This document shows, one piece after another, positions 53,575 through 62,490 of a stretch of DNA of 64,000 bases. Both the position numbers and the translations under genes were made by a program. The notes under the pieces were generated by a model, which was not told where the DNA came from, did not search any database, and saw only the letters and a list, made by a program, of their open reading frames with translations. Source of the DNA: Candidatus Planktophila lacus (GTDB lineage Bacteria > Actinomycetota > Actinomycetes > Nanopelagicales > Nanopelagicaceae); NCBI RefSeq assembly GCF_002288385.1, contig NZ_CP016783.1, forward strand, positions 992,001 through 1,056,000. Direction: 5' to 3'. Position 1 is the stretch's first letter. Each line of letters starts with the position of its first letter.

Positions 53575-54416
53575 GGCGTAACTACCCTTCGTTGACTTGC
53601 CAGCGACTCCAAGCGCTCCCATTGTGCAGGATCAGTGAGGTTTTCGCCTAATGAATTTAACTTTCCTTGGCCGTGATAGTCGCTTGCCCCAGTAATTACT
53701 AGATTCAACTCGGCTGCAACTTGCCTTAACTCAGTGCGCTCACTTGCAGTGTGGTCACGATGATCGATCTCGATCCCATGCAATCCTGCCGCAACTAAAT
53801 CTGAAAAAATAGAAGTAGAAATTACATCTCCGCGCCGCGATGCCATGGGATGCGCAATTACTGCGACTCCCCCGGCTGCAACGATGGTGCGGATAGCCAC
53901 TTGAGGTGTCGGCGTTGCATGGGTTACGTAATACTTTGAATCGTTTGTTAAAAGTTCTGCAAATGCCTCATCTCTCGATTTAACGACGCCATTTTTCACA
54001 AGCGCATCGGCTAAATGTGGTCTTCCTAGGGTTGCACCCTCTGGAGTCGCTGCGATTACATCTTCCATCGTTATAGCGAATCCATCGTTACGAAGTAGTT
54101 CAACCATCTTCTTCATTCTGGGAATACGGGTATCTCGGGCGTCAGATAACATCGCTTGGATCTCAGAATTTTCTCCATCGAAGAGTAATCCGAGCATATG
54201 AACGCTAATTCCATCTTCGGTGAGCGTAGAAATTTCTGCACCAAGTGCCAGCGAAATTGGTTTTCTTGCGGCAGAAATTGCTTCCGCCCAACCTGAAGTT
54301 GTGTCGTGATCGGTTAATCCAAGAACTGTGATTCCAGCAGAAAGCGCTTTATTAACTAACGCAAAAGGAGAATCAGTTCCATCGCTTGCGGTGGTGTGGG
54401 TGTGTAGATCAATCAT
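53571..54416 (-). CDS. PHP-domain phosphoesterase (TrpH/RNase AM-like)
   Basis: Metal-dependent phosphoesterase of 281 residues. The four PHP motifs are visible: DLHTHTTASDGT at the N-terminus, GLTDHDTT, VIAHPMASR, and the final ASDYHGQGK. YciV/TrpH relatives remove phosphate from nucleoside 3',5'-bisphosphates or trim RNA 5' ends. It overlaps the EamA gene by one base and marC by four, so the three are probably one unit. The specific substrate is inferred from family only. Confidence 0.88.
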   Translation of the reverse strand: MIDLHTHTTASDGTDSPFALVNKALSAGITVLGLTDHDTTSGWAEAISAARKPISLALGAEISTLTEDGISVHMLGLLFDGENSEIQAMLSDARDTRIPRMKKMVELLRNDGFAITMEDVIAATPEGATLGRPHLADALVKNGVVKSRDEAFAELLTNDSKYYVTHATPTPQVAIRTIVAAGGVAVIAHPMASRRGDVISTSIFSDLVAAGLHGIEIDHRDHTASERTELRQVAAELNLVITGASDYHGQGKLNSLGENLTDPAQWERLESLASQRRVVTP

Positions 54417-55327
54417 TACTCGGCCGTCTCTTTACTTGGAGCGCTAGTTGGACGTGTACGAAGAACTACGAGTGCGCAACCGAAGAGAATAAGTGCGATT
54501 CCTGGAACAACACCGAGAGGTGGTCGTTGATCCATCCACCACATTGCAAGGATCGCACTTACTGGAACTTCAAAGAAGACGATCAGTGATACGACCGCCG
54601 GTGAAACTCTCTTCAATACCGAGTTAAACATAGTATGGCCAAGAAATTGTGCACCAAATATCAGTCCTAACAGGATCCACCATTCGCGCGCTTCAAAGCT
54701 AAAGATCTGATTTCCGGCGATCAGCGCCATTGGTAGCGCAGTAATGGCGCAGAAGAAATAACAGATCGCTGTGTAGGTTGAAGTTTCTAAAGTCTGTTGC
54801 GCTTTCGATCCAACCAACATATAAACAGCTGCTAACGCTGCAGAGATAATCGCTGCTACATCACCGAGAAATGCCCGAAGTGAAATCTGGAGGTCGACTC
54901 CGGAAATCAAGAGCACTCCCCCAAAGCTAACAAACATGCCCATCCAGGCACGCGATGGAATATCTCCACCAGTTAGCTTTACAAAGAGCGCTGCAAATAT
55001 TGGCTGAAGTGCAACGAGGGCAGTTCCTGCAGCAACTGTTGTCATTCGCATAGCGAGAAAGAATCCGATGAAGTGAAGTGCAAGAACGATTCCTGAAAAA
55101 ATTGCCCATTTTGCGCCGGTGCGATCAATGCGATGGCGCAGCGCAAATGGCGCCGTCATTAGCGATCCGCCTAGATTTCTCCAGAAGATCAAGGTGAGTA
55201 CTGGCATTGCGCTCATGGCAATCAATGGACCTGAAGTGCCGATGCCAATAATTCCGAGGCCTAAGCGAATTAAATCTGGACGCGCAGGAATTTGTGTGTG
55301 GTTATCACGAGATAAAGGCTGCGACAT
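54416..55327 (-). CDS. EamA/DMT-family transporter
   Basis: A 303-residue protein with ten predicted membrane segments in two EamA repeats (about 15-145 and 155-290). Substrate unknown; relatives export amino acids or metabolites. TACCTT at 55335-55340 ends seven bases before the ATG and no ribosome binding site is seen, so the mRNA may be leaderless. It is first in EamA-PHP-marC and divergent from the MgtE_N-type gene. Confidence 0.9.
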   Translation of the reverse strand: MSQPLSRDNHTQIPARPDLIRLGLGIIGIGTSGPLIAMSAMPVLTLIFWRNLGGSLMTAPFALRHRIDRTGAKWAIFSGIVLALHFIGFFLAMRMTTVAAGTALVALQPIFAALFVKLTGGDIPSRAWMGMFVSFGGVLLISGVDLQISLRAFLGDVAAIISAALAAVYMLVGSKAQQTLETSTYTAICYFFCAITALPMALIAGNQIFSFEAREWWILLGLIFGAQFLGHTMFNSVLKRVSPAVVSLIVFFEVPVSAILAMWWMDQRPPLGVVPGIALILFGCALVVLRTRPTSAPSKETAE

Positions 55328-55334
55328 GGAAGTA

Positions 55335-55340
55335 AAGGTA
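55335..55340 (-). promoter_or_regulatory. Possible -10 box of a leaderless EamA transcript
   Basis: TACCTT (TAnnnT form) on the minus strand, seven bases before the EamA ATG. No good -35 box is visible at 16-18 bases upstream. Confidence 0.4.
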
Positions 55341-55374
55341 GCCGATACCCTTAGCCAATGAAGGGAGGCCGAAA

Positions 55375-56724
55375 ATGAGCGTTAGCCAAATAAATCGAGT
55401 CTTTATCGCCCGTCTAGCGGGTACCGCAGTATTTGATCCAAATGGAGATCCAGTTGGCAAAGTTCGCGATGCAGTTGCAACTCTGCGCAGCAACAATCAG
55501 CCTCCCCGAATTCTCGGCCTAGTTGTCGAGGTTCCATTACGTCGTCGTGTCTTTGTTCCGATTACCCGAGTTACTTCAATCGAATCTGGCGCAGTTGTTA
55601 TTACTGGCTTAGTGAATATGCGTCGCTTTGAAGCACGAGCTGGTGAGTTGCTGGTTCTTGGCGAACTACTCGATCGTTCTATCAATTTAATTGAAAGCGG
55701 CGAAGCCGTAGTTGTTGAAGATATGGGTATGGAACAAACTCGCACTGGTGACTGGTTTGTTAACCGAGTCCATATTATGAAGAAGGGCAGCGGCTTACGT
55801 CGCAAAGGCGCTACCTCAACTGTTCAATGGGAAGAGGTAACTGGTTTCGCCCTACCTGAACATAACCAAGGCGTTACTAACTTACTTTCAACGATCAGTA
55901 ATTTGCGCGCTGCCGACCTTGCTGCGGTTATTCAAGATCTAGCGCCGAAGCGTCGTGTGGAAGTTGCGCGCGCACTCGATGACGAGCGACTTGCTGATGT
56001 GCTGCAGGAAATGGATGAGGCCGAACGTGTTGCTCTCTTGGCTGAACTTGAAGGTGAACGTGCTGCAGATGTCCTTGGCGAAATGGATCCAGATGACGCT
56101 GCAGATTTGTTGCGTGAGGTTGGCGAAGAAAAGGCGCAGGTTCTAATCGATTTAATGGAACCAGAAGATGCTGAAGATGTGCTTCGCCTAATGACTTATG
56201 AGGATTACTCAGCCGGCGGCATGATGACAACTGAGCCGATTGTGATGAGCGCTGATTATTCAGTTGCCGATGCCTTAGCGAGTGTTCGAGCGCGAGAAGT
56301 TTCTCCAGCGCTAGCTTCGCAAGTATTTGTCTGTCGCCAACCGCTAGAAACGCCAACTGGTCGTTACATCGGAATGGTTCATTATCAGCGTTTATTACGC
56401 GAGCCACCTTCAACTTTGCTCGGTTCTATCGTCGATACAGATACGCAAGGGTTAAATCCCAACGCATCTCTGCATGAGGTTTCGTCATACTTAGCTAGTT
56501 ACAACTTGTTATCTGTGCCTGTTGTGGATGCAAATGAGCGTCTACTTGGCGCAGTTACTGTCGATGATGTACTCGATCACTTGTTGCCTGAGAACTGGCG
56601 TCTGGAACATCGCGACTCAACCCGCGGAACTGGGCCAAAGTTAAATCTCTCTGATGTAGCAGGTTCAGAAGTTAGTGAAGAAGATCTTGAATTAGATAAT
56701 CAGATGGAAGAGGAGGCGCGCTAA
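55375..56724 (+). CDS. MgtE N-terminal and CBS domain protein (soluble, PRC-barrel start)
   Basis: A 449-residue protein. It opens with a PRC-barrel-like part (about 8-80: LAGTAVFDPNGDPVGKVRDAV), continues with an MgtE intracellular N domain (about 160-265, repeated ALDDERLADVLQEMDEAERVALL units) and a CBS pair (about 280-400), and ends in an acidic tail. The membrane part of MgtE is missing, so it senses or regulates rather than transports. GGGAGG precedes the ATG. It shares the last base with the DUF1003 gene; this pair also occurs in mycobacteria (Rv1232c-Rv1231c type). Confidence 0.9.
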   Translation: MSVSQINRVFIARLAGTAVFDPNGDPVGKVRDAVATLRSNNQPPRILGLVVEVPLRRRVFVPITRVTSIESGAVVITGLVNMRRFEARAGELLVLGELLDRSINLIESGEAVVVEDMGMEQTRTGDWFVNRVHIMKKGSGLRRKGATSTVQWEEVTGFALPEHNQGVTNLLSTISNLRAADLAAVIQDLAPKRRVEVARALDDERLADVLQEMDEAERVALLAELEGERAADVLGEMDPDDAADLLREVGEEKAQVLIDLMEPEDAEDVLRLMTYEDYSAGGMMTTEPIVMSADYSVADALASVRAREVSPALASQVFVCRQPLETPTGRYIGMVHYQRLLREPPSTLLGSIVDTDTQGLNPNASLHEVSSYLASYNLLSVPVVDANERLLGAVTVDDVLDHLLPENWRLEHRDSTRGTGPKLNLSDVAGSEVSEEDLELDNQMEEEAR

Positions 56725-57224
56725 TGGCACGTTCAACCAGCCCTCGCAATAACGGTCTCGACACTCCGCGCGAATCACGTCGTTCAATTCGTCCAAATTA
56801 CGATCCAGAAGTTTTTGGCCGACTATCTGAGCGCTTTGCACGTTTTCTAGGCACAGCTCGTTTCTTGGTCTACATGACCGTCTTTGTACTCTCATGGGTC
56901 TTCTGGAATGCGCTAGCGCCACGAGATCTGCGCTTTGATGACTATCCATTTATCTTTCTGACTTTAATTCTTTCGCTCCAAGCATCTTATGCTGCACCGC
57001 TAATTTTGCTCGCGCAAAATCGTCAAGCAGACCGCGATCGAATTTCCCTAAATGAAGATCGCGCTCAGAACGCGCGCTCAGTGGCAGATACCGAATACTT
57101 AACGCGAGAGCTAGCAAGTCTGCGAATAACGCTAGGTGAAGTTGCTACACGTGATTTCTTGCGCAGCGAAATTGAAGATTTGGTAAAAGAGTTACGTGCT
57201 AAGCCCGAGTCGGACGCCAAGTAG
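56724..57224 (+). CDS. DUF1003 membrane protein
   Basis: A 166-residue protein with two membrane helices (about residues 47-66 and 73-98) joined by a short loop with the ALAPRDLRFDDYPFIFL block typical of DUF1003. A cytosolic helical tail follows. The function is unknown; the preceding MgtE_N/CBS gene shares one base with it, so the pair may work together, for example in metal homeostasis. The last 33 bases overlap the 3' end of mrp on the other strand. Confidence 0.9.
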   Translation: MARSTSPRNNGLDTPRESRRSIRPNYDPEVFGRLSERFARFLGTARFLVYMTVFVLSWVFWNALAPRDLRFDDYPFIFLTLILSLQASYAAPLILLAQNRQADRDRISLNEDRAQNARSVADTEYLTRELASLRITLGEVATRDFLRSEIEDLVKELRAKPESDAK

Positions 57225-58325
57225 CGAACTGCTACGCACAACTAGTTTTTCAGCGATCGCATAAATAGCTTGCGCACTTGGAGAATCTGGTGCGGCAATT
57301 ACGATCGGTGCTCCATTATCTCCTCCGGTGCGTAGCTCGGTACTAAAGGGAACTTTTCCAAGCAGTGGAACATCGCTGCCGACTAAATTAGATAGACGAG
57401 TCGCGGTTTCTTCTCCGCCTCCTGCACCAAATAAGGCAATTTCATCGCTGCAATGTGGGCATGGAAATGCTGACATATTTTCGATAACGCCAACTACGCG
57501 CTGATGAATTTGGTGAGCAATGCGACCGGCGCGCTCTGCAACTTCGGCAGCGGCGATTTGTGGTGTTGTTACAACGACAATTTCGGATGTTGGAATCAAC
57601 TGACCAAGCGAAATCGCTAAATCGCCAGTTCCAGGTGGTAGATCAATCAACAATAGATCTAAATCTCCCCAGTAAGCATCAGAGAGCAGTTGTTCAAGGA
57701 CTCTATGAAGCAGCGGTCCGCGATAAGCCACAGCATCAGCGCGCTCTGGCTTAAACATCTCCATCGAAACAACTTTTACGCCATAAGCCTCAAGTGGAAT
57801 AAACATCTGGTCGATAGCAGTTGGACGTTGCCCCATCAGACCCATCAGCCTTGGAATTGAATGGCCGTAAACATCTGCATCTAAAATTCCAACACGTAAA
57901 CCCTTGCGCGCTGCAGCGACAGCTAAATTAGTGGTGAGTGAAGATTTTCCTACTCCACCTTTACCTGATGCAACGCCGATGACGCGAGTAAGTGATTCGG
58001 GCTGCGCAAATGGAATAAACTTTTCGCGTCCGCCACGCAATAACTTCTTTACATTATTGCGCTGCTCTTCATTCATGACCCCAAAGAGAACTTCTACATT
58101 GGAAATACCAGAGACTTTAGTTACCGCTTCAGTAATATCGCCGCGCAACCTATCTTGCATTGGGCATCCCGAAATAGTTAATAGAATTTTAAGTTTTGCC
58201 ACGCCTTGCGTGATTTCTACTGATTCAACCATTCCGAGTTCAGGAAGCGGGCGATGGAGTTCAGGATCAGAGACAGTTGCTAGCGCAGCGTTAACTTGCT
58301 CTAGCAATTCAGCGGCGTTGGTCAT
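57192..58325 (-). CDS. mrp: Mrp/NBP35-family iron-sulfur carrier ATPase (ApbC)
   Basis: A 377-residue protein with an N-terminal MIP18/DUF59 domain (about 5-90) and the P-loop ATPase part: GKGGVGKSSLTTNLAVA (about 121-137), DADVYGHSIPRLMGL and the cluster-binding CPHCSD motif. It loads Fe-S clusters onto target proteins. Its stop lies inside the DUF1003 gene (33-base convergent overlap). Its start overlaps tatB by four bases (ATGA). Confidence 0.95.
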   Translation of the reverse strand: MTNAAELLEQVNAALATVSDPELHRPLPELGMVESVEITQGVAKLKILLTISGCPMQDRLRGDITEAVTKVSGISNVEVLFGVMNEEQRNNVKKLLRGGREKFIPFAQPESLTRVIGVASGKGGVGKSSLTTNLAVAAARKGLRVGILDADVYGHSIPRLMGLMGQRPTAIDQMFIPLEAYGVKVVSMEMFKPERADAVAYRGPLLHRVLEQLLSDAYWGDLDLLLIDLPPGTGDLAISLGQLIPTSEIVVVTTPQIAAAEVAERAGRIAHQIHQRVVGVIENMSAFPCPHCSDEIALFGAGGGEETATRLSNLVGSDVPLLGKVPFSTELRTGGDNGAPIVIAAPDSPSAQAIYAIAEKLVVRSSSLLGVRLGLST

Positions 58326-58630
58326 GGCAGGTCTGGATCAATCTTGGCTTTGAACTTCGGTGCTCTCTCTGCCGCATCTACTTCATCTAGCGCGTTTGCA
58401 ATATGTTTTTTGATGAACGTCTTGGGGCGCAAATCAGAAGGTGAAAGATCTTCGAAGCCTGGTCCAAGATTTTCGCGCAATTCGGTAGTTGCGTTAGTTG
58501 CCATGGCTCTGACCTTCTTAATCAGCTTTGCCGTATCTACCGCTAACTGTGGAAGACGTTCTGGTCCAACTAAAATCACAGCGAGAACGCCCAAACCAAA
58601 TATCTCACCGGCGCCAAAATCGAAGAACAT
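58322..58630 (-). CDS. tatB: Sec-independent translocase protein TatB
   Basis: A 102-residue protein: an N-terminal membrane helix (about residues 5-21, IFGLGVLAVILVGPERLP with the conserved GPE-LP), then an amphipathic helix and a polar tail. It forms the twin-arginine receptor with TatC, which is not in this window. The order htrA-tatB-mrp matches mycobacteria. Its stop overlaps the mrp start. Confidence 0.93.
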   Translation of the reverse strand: MFFDFGAGEIFGLGVLAVILVGPERLPQLAVDTAKLIKKVRAMATNATTELRENLGPGFEDLSPSDLRPKTFIKKHIANALDEVDAAERAPKFKAKIDPDLP

Positions 58631-58671
58631 AGTTGTTGATACTACTCTTTAATCAAAGATCCACACGCCGA

Positions 58672-59805
58672 CTATTTGCCCGCGGTCAGAGTCACAGTTG
58701 TGGTGGCAGTTACACCGTTTCGGATGTAAGTAAGTTGTACTTTGTCGCCGACGCTCTTTGAACGAATGGCCACAATCAACTCTTCTGAGGTGTTAATTGT
58801 TCGGCCATCAAATTTGGTAATTAGATCTCCTGCTTTGAGACCAGCCTTAGCTGCTGGGCCACCTGGCAAGATCGCCTTATCGTTAGCGGCAATTCGTGCG
58901 CCATCGCCTTCAAATTTCATATCTATTGATACGCCGAGTACTGGGTACGTTGCCTTGCCGTTCTTAATCAACTGATCTGCAGTCTTGCGCGCTTGATTGA
59001 TCGGAATTGCAAAACCTAGGCCGATAGATCCAGATTGTGATCCAAATGATGAACCTAACGTTGCGATTGCAGAGTTAACGCCAATTACCGCACCAGTTGA
59101 GTCAATTAGTGGGCCACCTGAGTTTCCAGGATTAATTGCCGCATCTGTTTGAAGTGCGTTAATAAATGAATTATCACTTCCGGTTTCACCAGCAGTTACC
59201 GCGCGATCTTTTGCACTGATAATTCCGAGTGTGACTGTTCCAGAAAGTCCAAGCGGTGAGCCGATTGCGATTACTGAATCTCCAACTGCGACTTTGTCGC
59301 TATCTCCTAATTGAAGGGCAGTTAAACCAGTTGTTGCAATCTTTATTACCGCTAAATCATATGAGGCATCTCTTCCGATAATTTTGGCAACGTATTTCTG
59401 GCCATTATTAAGAGTCACATCAATATCGCCGTTGTTAGTTGCTGCTTCAGCAATCACGTGGTTGTTGGTGAGGATGTATCCATTACTTTCGATGACAAAT
59501 CCTGTTCCCGTTGAGCCACCATCTTTTGAGCTTGCTTCAATTGAAACTACGGAAGGAATTACGCGCTGCGCCAGGTCGGCTACTGATCCAGGTGCACGTT
59601 CTACAGAATTTGTAACGCGCGATAAGTTTATTGATTGACCAAATAGTGAACCCGAGGATGATGCACCAAAAATTGCACCGACAAGGCCTGCGACAAAGGC
59701 GAGCAAGATGGCATTGGCACGGGTAATGAAATTAGCTTTACCGTTTCGAGAAGCCGGCACCCACCAAGGTCCTGTGTTTGGTCCACCAATTTGCGGAGAA
59801 GTCAT
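58672..59805 (-). CDS. htrA: HtrA/DegP-type serine protease
   Basis: Membrane-anchored quality-control protease of 377 residues. One N-terminal helix (about 31-52) precedes the trypsin-like domain with the triad His116 (TNNHVIAEA), Asp150 (YDLAVIKI) and Ser229 (NPGNSGGPLI), and a C-terminal PDZ domain (about 285-377). In M. tuberculosis the sigE-rseA pair stands between the O-methyltransferase gene and htrA; here only 12 bases separate htrA and the methyltransferase. Confidence 0.96.
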   Translation of the reverse strand: MTSPQIGGPNTGPWWVPASRNGKANFITRANAILLAFVAGLVGAIFGASSSGSLFGQSINLSRVTNSVERAPGSVADLAQRVIPSVVSIEASSKDGGSTGTGFVIESNGYILTNNHVIAEAATNNGDIDVTLNNGQKYVAKIIGRDASYDLAVIKIATTGLTALQLGDSDKVAVGDSVIAIGSPLGLSGTVTLGIISAKDRAVTAGETGSDNSFINALQTDAAINPGNSGGPLIDSTGAVIGVNSAIATLGSSFGSQSGSIGLGFAIPINQARKTADQLIKNGKATYPVLGVSIDMKFEGDGARIAANDKAILPGGPAAKAGLKAGDLITKFDGRTINTSEELIVAIRSKSVGDKVQLTYIRNGVTATTTVTLTAGK

Positions 59806-59817
59806 TACGCCATCTTC

Positions 59818-60444
59818 CTATAACTTAGTTGCTAGTAACAAACCATCGCCGGTTGGAATGAGTGAAACCACCCAATTCTCTGACTCGTTTTTCAAGGATT
59901 TCCCAGATTCGCGCAGCGCTACGGTTTTTGGATCGCGCTGCGCAGGATCTGAAACCTTTGATCCACCAAAGAAATTATCGATCACAAATACACCGCCACT
60001 GCGCAATATGCGATGTGCTTCGGTGATTGCATAAGGCAAATCTTCTGGGTTGTGGCGAAATATAACTAAGTCATAAGCGCGATCTGCCAGTTTGTTCATT
60101 ACATCCATGACCGGATTGGTAATCAATCTAAAGCGCGCTGGTGCAATATCAGCATCCTGAAACGCTGTCTTTGCAATATTGCTATGTTCCATTTCGTCGT
60201 CAATTGATGTCAAAGTTCCGCTGGCTAGCATTCCTTCTAAGACCCAGAGCGCACCAACACCTGAACCAGTGCCGATTTCAACTACTGATTGCGCAGAAAG
60301 GTTATGTGCCAAATGTTTTAAGTAAGCACCTGCTCCAGATGTTGCATCGATAACGCCAATTTCTTCACCGCGAGAACGGGCGCTCTTCTTAACTTCATCT
60401 TCGGAGATAAAGCTCTCAGCATAAGAATGTGGATCGATGATCAT
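59818..60444 (-). CDS. O-methyltransferase (Rv1220c-like)
   Basis: SAM-dependent methyltransferase of 208 residues. Motif I VVEIGTGSGVGALWVLEG is at about 52-70 after the AHNLSAQS block; VIDNFFGGSKV and the LIPTGDGLLLATKL ending fit the caffeoyl-CoA/catechol type. The ATG at 60444 is chosen because it overlaps the pepA stop (ATGA); a start at 60462 would reach into pepA. The substrate is unknown. The position next to htrA resembles the mycobacterial order. Confidence 0.9.
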   Translation of the reverse strand: MIIDPHSYAESFISEDEVKKSARSRGEEIGVIDATSGAGAYLKHLAHNLSAQSVVEIGTGSGVGALWVLEGMLASGTLTSIDDEMEHSNIAKTAFQDADIAPARFRLITNPVMDVMNKLADRAYDLVIFRHNPEDLPYAITEAHRILRSGGVFVIDNFFGGSKVSDPAQRDPKTVALRESGKSLKNESENWVVSLIPTGDGLLLATKL

Positions 60445-61991
60445 GAGAGAGATGTTAGCCATTCGATGAGCAATCGCACGCCGAAACCTGTGCCGCCTTT
60501 AGGATTTTCTCCAGAGTCGCTTTCACTGCGCGCAACGCCTGCAATATCAAAGTGAACCCAGGTCCGATCTCCGGCAAAGTGCTCTAGGAATAGGGCTGCG
60601 GTGACTGAACCTGCACTGAAATGTTTCTTCGATGTGATGTGGCTTAGATCTGCGATTGGACTTTCTAGCGCTTCCTTATAGTCATCTACCAACGGCATAT
60701 GCCAGACACGGTCTCCAGATCGCTCCCCCGCTTCTGAAAAACTCTTCGCAACTTTCTCATCCCGTGTATACATCGCAGCGTGTTGTCTACCTAAGCCAAG
60801 TGTTGCCGCGCCAGTAAGAGTTGCAATATCGATTAGGTAATCAGGGTTTAAATTTATATCTGCAAAGGCCAGGCCATCGGCAAGTACTAGGCGACCTTCT
60901 GCATCTGTATCTAATACTTCAACGGTCTTGCCACCGTAGTGGGTAATGACATCACTTGGGCGTTGGGAAGTTCCAGATAACGCATTTTCGGCGAGCATCA
61001 TCAAGACTGTTACTTGCACTTGTGGCTGGAAATATGGAAGAGCTGAGATAGCGCCTAACGCCGCAGCAGAGCCAGCCATATCTGATTTCATCGCTGTCAT
61101 AAATTCGTAAGGGCGCTTTAGAGATACACCACCGGTGTCGAAGGTAATTCCTTTACCGACTATTACAACGTGCGGGAGTATCCCTGCAGATTTTTTCTTA
61201 CCCTTTGGGTGATATGAGATTTGAACGAAACGTGGCCCGGGCTTTGGTGATGAATTACCAACTGCACGCAAGCCACCAAACTCTGCCAATTCTTTACCTG
61301 CTAAAACCTTTACTTCTAAACCGCTATCGGCGGCGATCTTCACCGCTTCATCTGCCAGCCAGAGCGGGGTCTTGATATTTGATGGGGTATGAATCAGATC
61401 TCTTGTGCGAGAAATAGCGCTTGCGATCGTTGATGCATCATTAATTACCACTGGGGAATCTGTATGAAATAGAAAGAGTGGGATTTCTTGGGTTGGTCCA
61501 GTTTTCTGTGTCCAAATATAAGCACCGAGTTGGACTGAGATGGCAAAGGCTTTTAACTGTTGTTCGTCTGAAACGCAGAGCGATGCGATTGTTACCGCTT
61601 TGCCTCGACCTTTTCTTCCAAGCGCCGCACCTGCTTGTCGTATCGCAGAATTTGACTCATCTCCAAGTCCGATTAAGAGAATTCGATCGGCAACAAATTG
61701 ATTTGATGAAACAGGAATTTCAAAAATCTCTCCAGCTTTTCCAGTTGCTGCGAAGAAGGCCAATTCATCGCGCAGGTCTATCTCAAAAGTTTCTTCTAAT
61801 TTTTCAATTAACTTAAGGTGAGACGGGAAGTTGTATTCCGGTTTCTCTTCTTTATCTGGATTTTTCTCTAGTTTTTTCTCTGGATTTTTCTCTAGATTTT
61901 TAATTGCTTGCGTAAACCCAATTGCAATAGATTGCGCATCAGCGAGCGCATCAGATAAAGATTTAAGGTCTACAGCAATGGGCTGAAGCAC
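60441..61991 (-). CDS. pepA: Leucyl aminopeptidase (PepA)
   Basis: Cytosolic metallo-aminopeptidase, family M17, 516 residues. The catalytic block GKGITFDTGGVSLK and the metal/carbonate motif LDTDAEGRLVLADGLAFA are intact. A low-complexity insertion KNLEKNPEKKLEKNPDKEEK (about residues 31-50) comes from four 12-base DNA repeats and lies outside the catalytic domain. The start is a GTG with no clear ribosome binding site. It directly precedes the methyltransferase gene. Confidence 0.95.
   Translation of the reverse strand: MLQPIAVDLKSLSDALADAQSIAIGFTQAIKNLEKNPEKKLEKNPDKEEKPEYNFPSHLKLIEKLEETFEIDLRDELAFFAATGKAGEIFEIPVSSNQFVADRILLIGLGDESNSAIRQAGAALGRKGRGKAVTIASLCVSDEQQLKAFAISVQLGAYIWTQKTGPTQEIPLFLFHTDSPVVINDASTIASAISRTRDLIHTPSNIKTPLWLADEAVKIAADSGLEVKVLAGKELAEFGGLRAVGNSSPKPGPRFVQISYHPKGKKKSAGILPHVVIVGKGITFDTGGVSLKRPYEFMTAMKSDMAGSAAALGAISALPYFQPQVQVTVLMMLAENALSGTSQRPSDVITHYGGKTVEVLDTDAEGRLVLADGLAFADINLNPDYLIDIATLTGAATLGLGRQHAAMYTRDEKVAKSFSEAGERSGDRVWHMPLVDDYKEALESPIADLSHITSKKHFSAGSVTAALFLEHFAGDRTWVHFDIAGVARSESDSGENPKGGTGFGVRLLIEWLTSLS
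61854..61901 (-). repeat. Four 12-bp tandem repeats inside pepA
   Basis: In the coding sense the unit is AAAAATCCAGAG with copies AAAAATCTAGAG, AAAAATCCAGAG, AAAAAACTAGAG and AAAAATCCAGAT. Each unit encodes four residues (KNPE-like), so copy-number changes keep the frame. Confidence 0.85.
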
Positions 61992-62000
61992 AAAAGTTAC

Positions 62001-62180
62001 TTACTTCTTGATAAGTGCTACAGCTGCTTCAAGGGCGGCGCTGAGATTATTTGCTTCTTGGGGGTTGAGTTCGACGACAAGGCGTCCGCCACCTTCTAGC
62101 GGAATACGCATAACTAGCGAGCGCGCTTCCTTGGTCACTTCCATGGGTCCATCACCAGTACGGGGTTTCATGGCTGCCAT
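62001..62180 (-). CDS. DUF3117 family small protein
   Basis: A 59-residue protein with the near-invariant start MAAMKPRTGDGPMEVTKEAR and the block MRIPLEGGGRLVVELNPQEA of DUF3117 (Rv1211 type). AAGGAG lies eight bases before the ATG. The family is almost universal in actinobacteria but has no assigned function. It lies nine bases upstream of pepA. Confidence 0.96.
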   Translation of the reverse strand: MAAMKPRTGDGPMEVTKEARSLVMRIPLEGGGRLVVELNPQEANNLSAALEAAVALIKK

Positions 62181-62285
62181 GGGGAGAACTCCTTTGATAC
62201 ATAAATGTCGGCCAGATTGCGCCGTTGGTTACTTAAGAGGAGAAGTATCTCGCAGAACTGGCTGAGTATGAAATCGGAGGTTGAA

Positions 62286-62480
62286 TTAGCCCATTCCAAG
62301 CAGGGCGGTAATGCGAGATTTTCCCGAAGCCATCACCGTTGAGACTGATTTTTCAGGAACGCCTAAAAGGGTGGCGATATCTCCGACCGACATCTGGCGA
62401 AGGTAATGGAGCGAGAGGATTATCCGCTCCTCCTCGGGCAACTGCGCCAAGGCCTCAGCCAAGGTAAGGGGCGCAGTCAT
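62286..62480 (-). CDS. Stand-alone sigma-70 region 4 (helix-turn-helix) protein
   Basis: A 64-residue protein that is essentially one sigma region 4 domain: EALAQLPEEERIILSLHYLRQMSVGDIATLLGVPEKSVSTVMASGKSRI. Region 2, which melts the promoter, is absent, so it is not a complete sigma factor. It could act as a small DNA-binding or core-binding regulator. The ATG at 62480 has GGGG before it; a start at 62546 would overlap the SRPBCC gene. It lies ten bases after the SRPBCC stop. Confidence 0.78.
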   Translation of the reverse strand: MTAPLTLAEALAQLPEEERIILSLHYLRQMSVGDIATLLGVPEKSVSTVMASGKSRITALLGMG

Positions 62481-62490
62481 AGCCCCAAGG

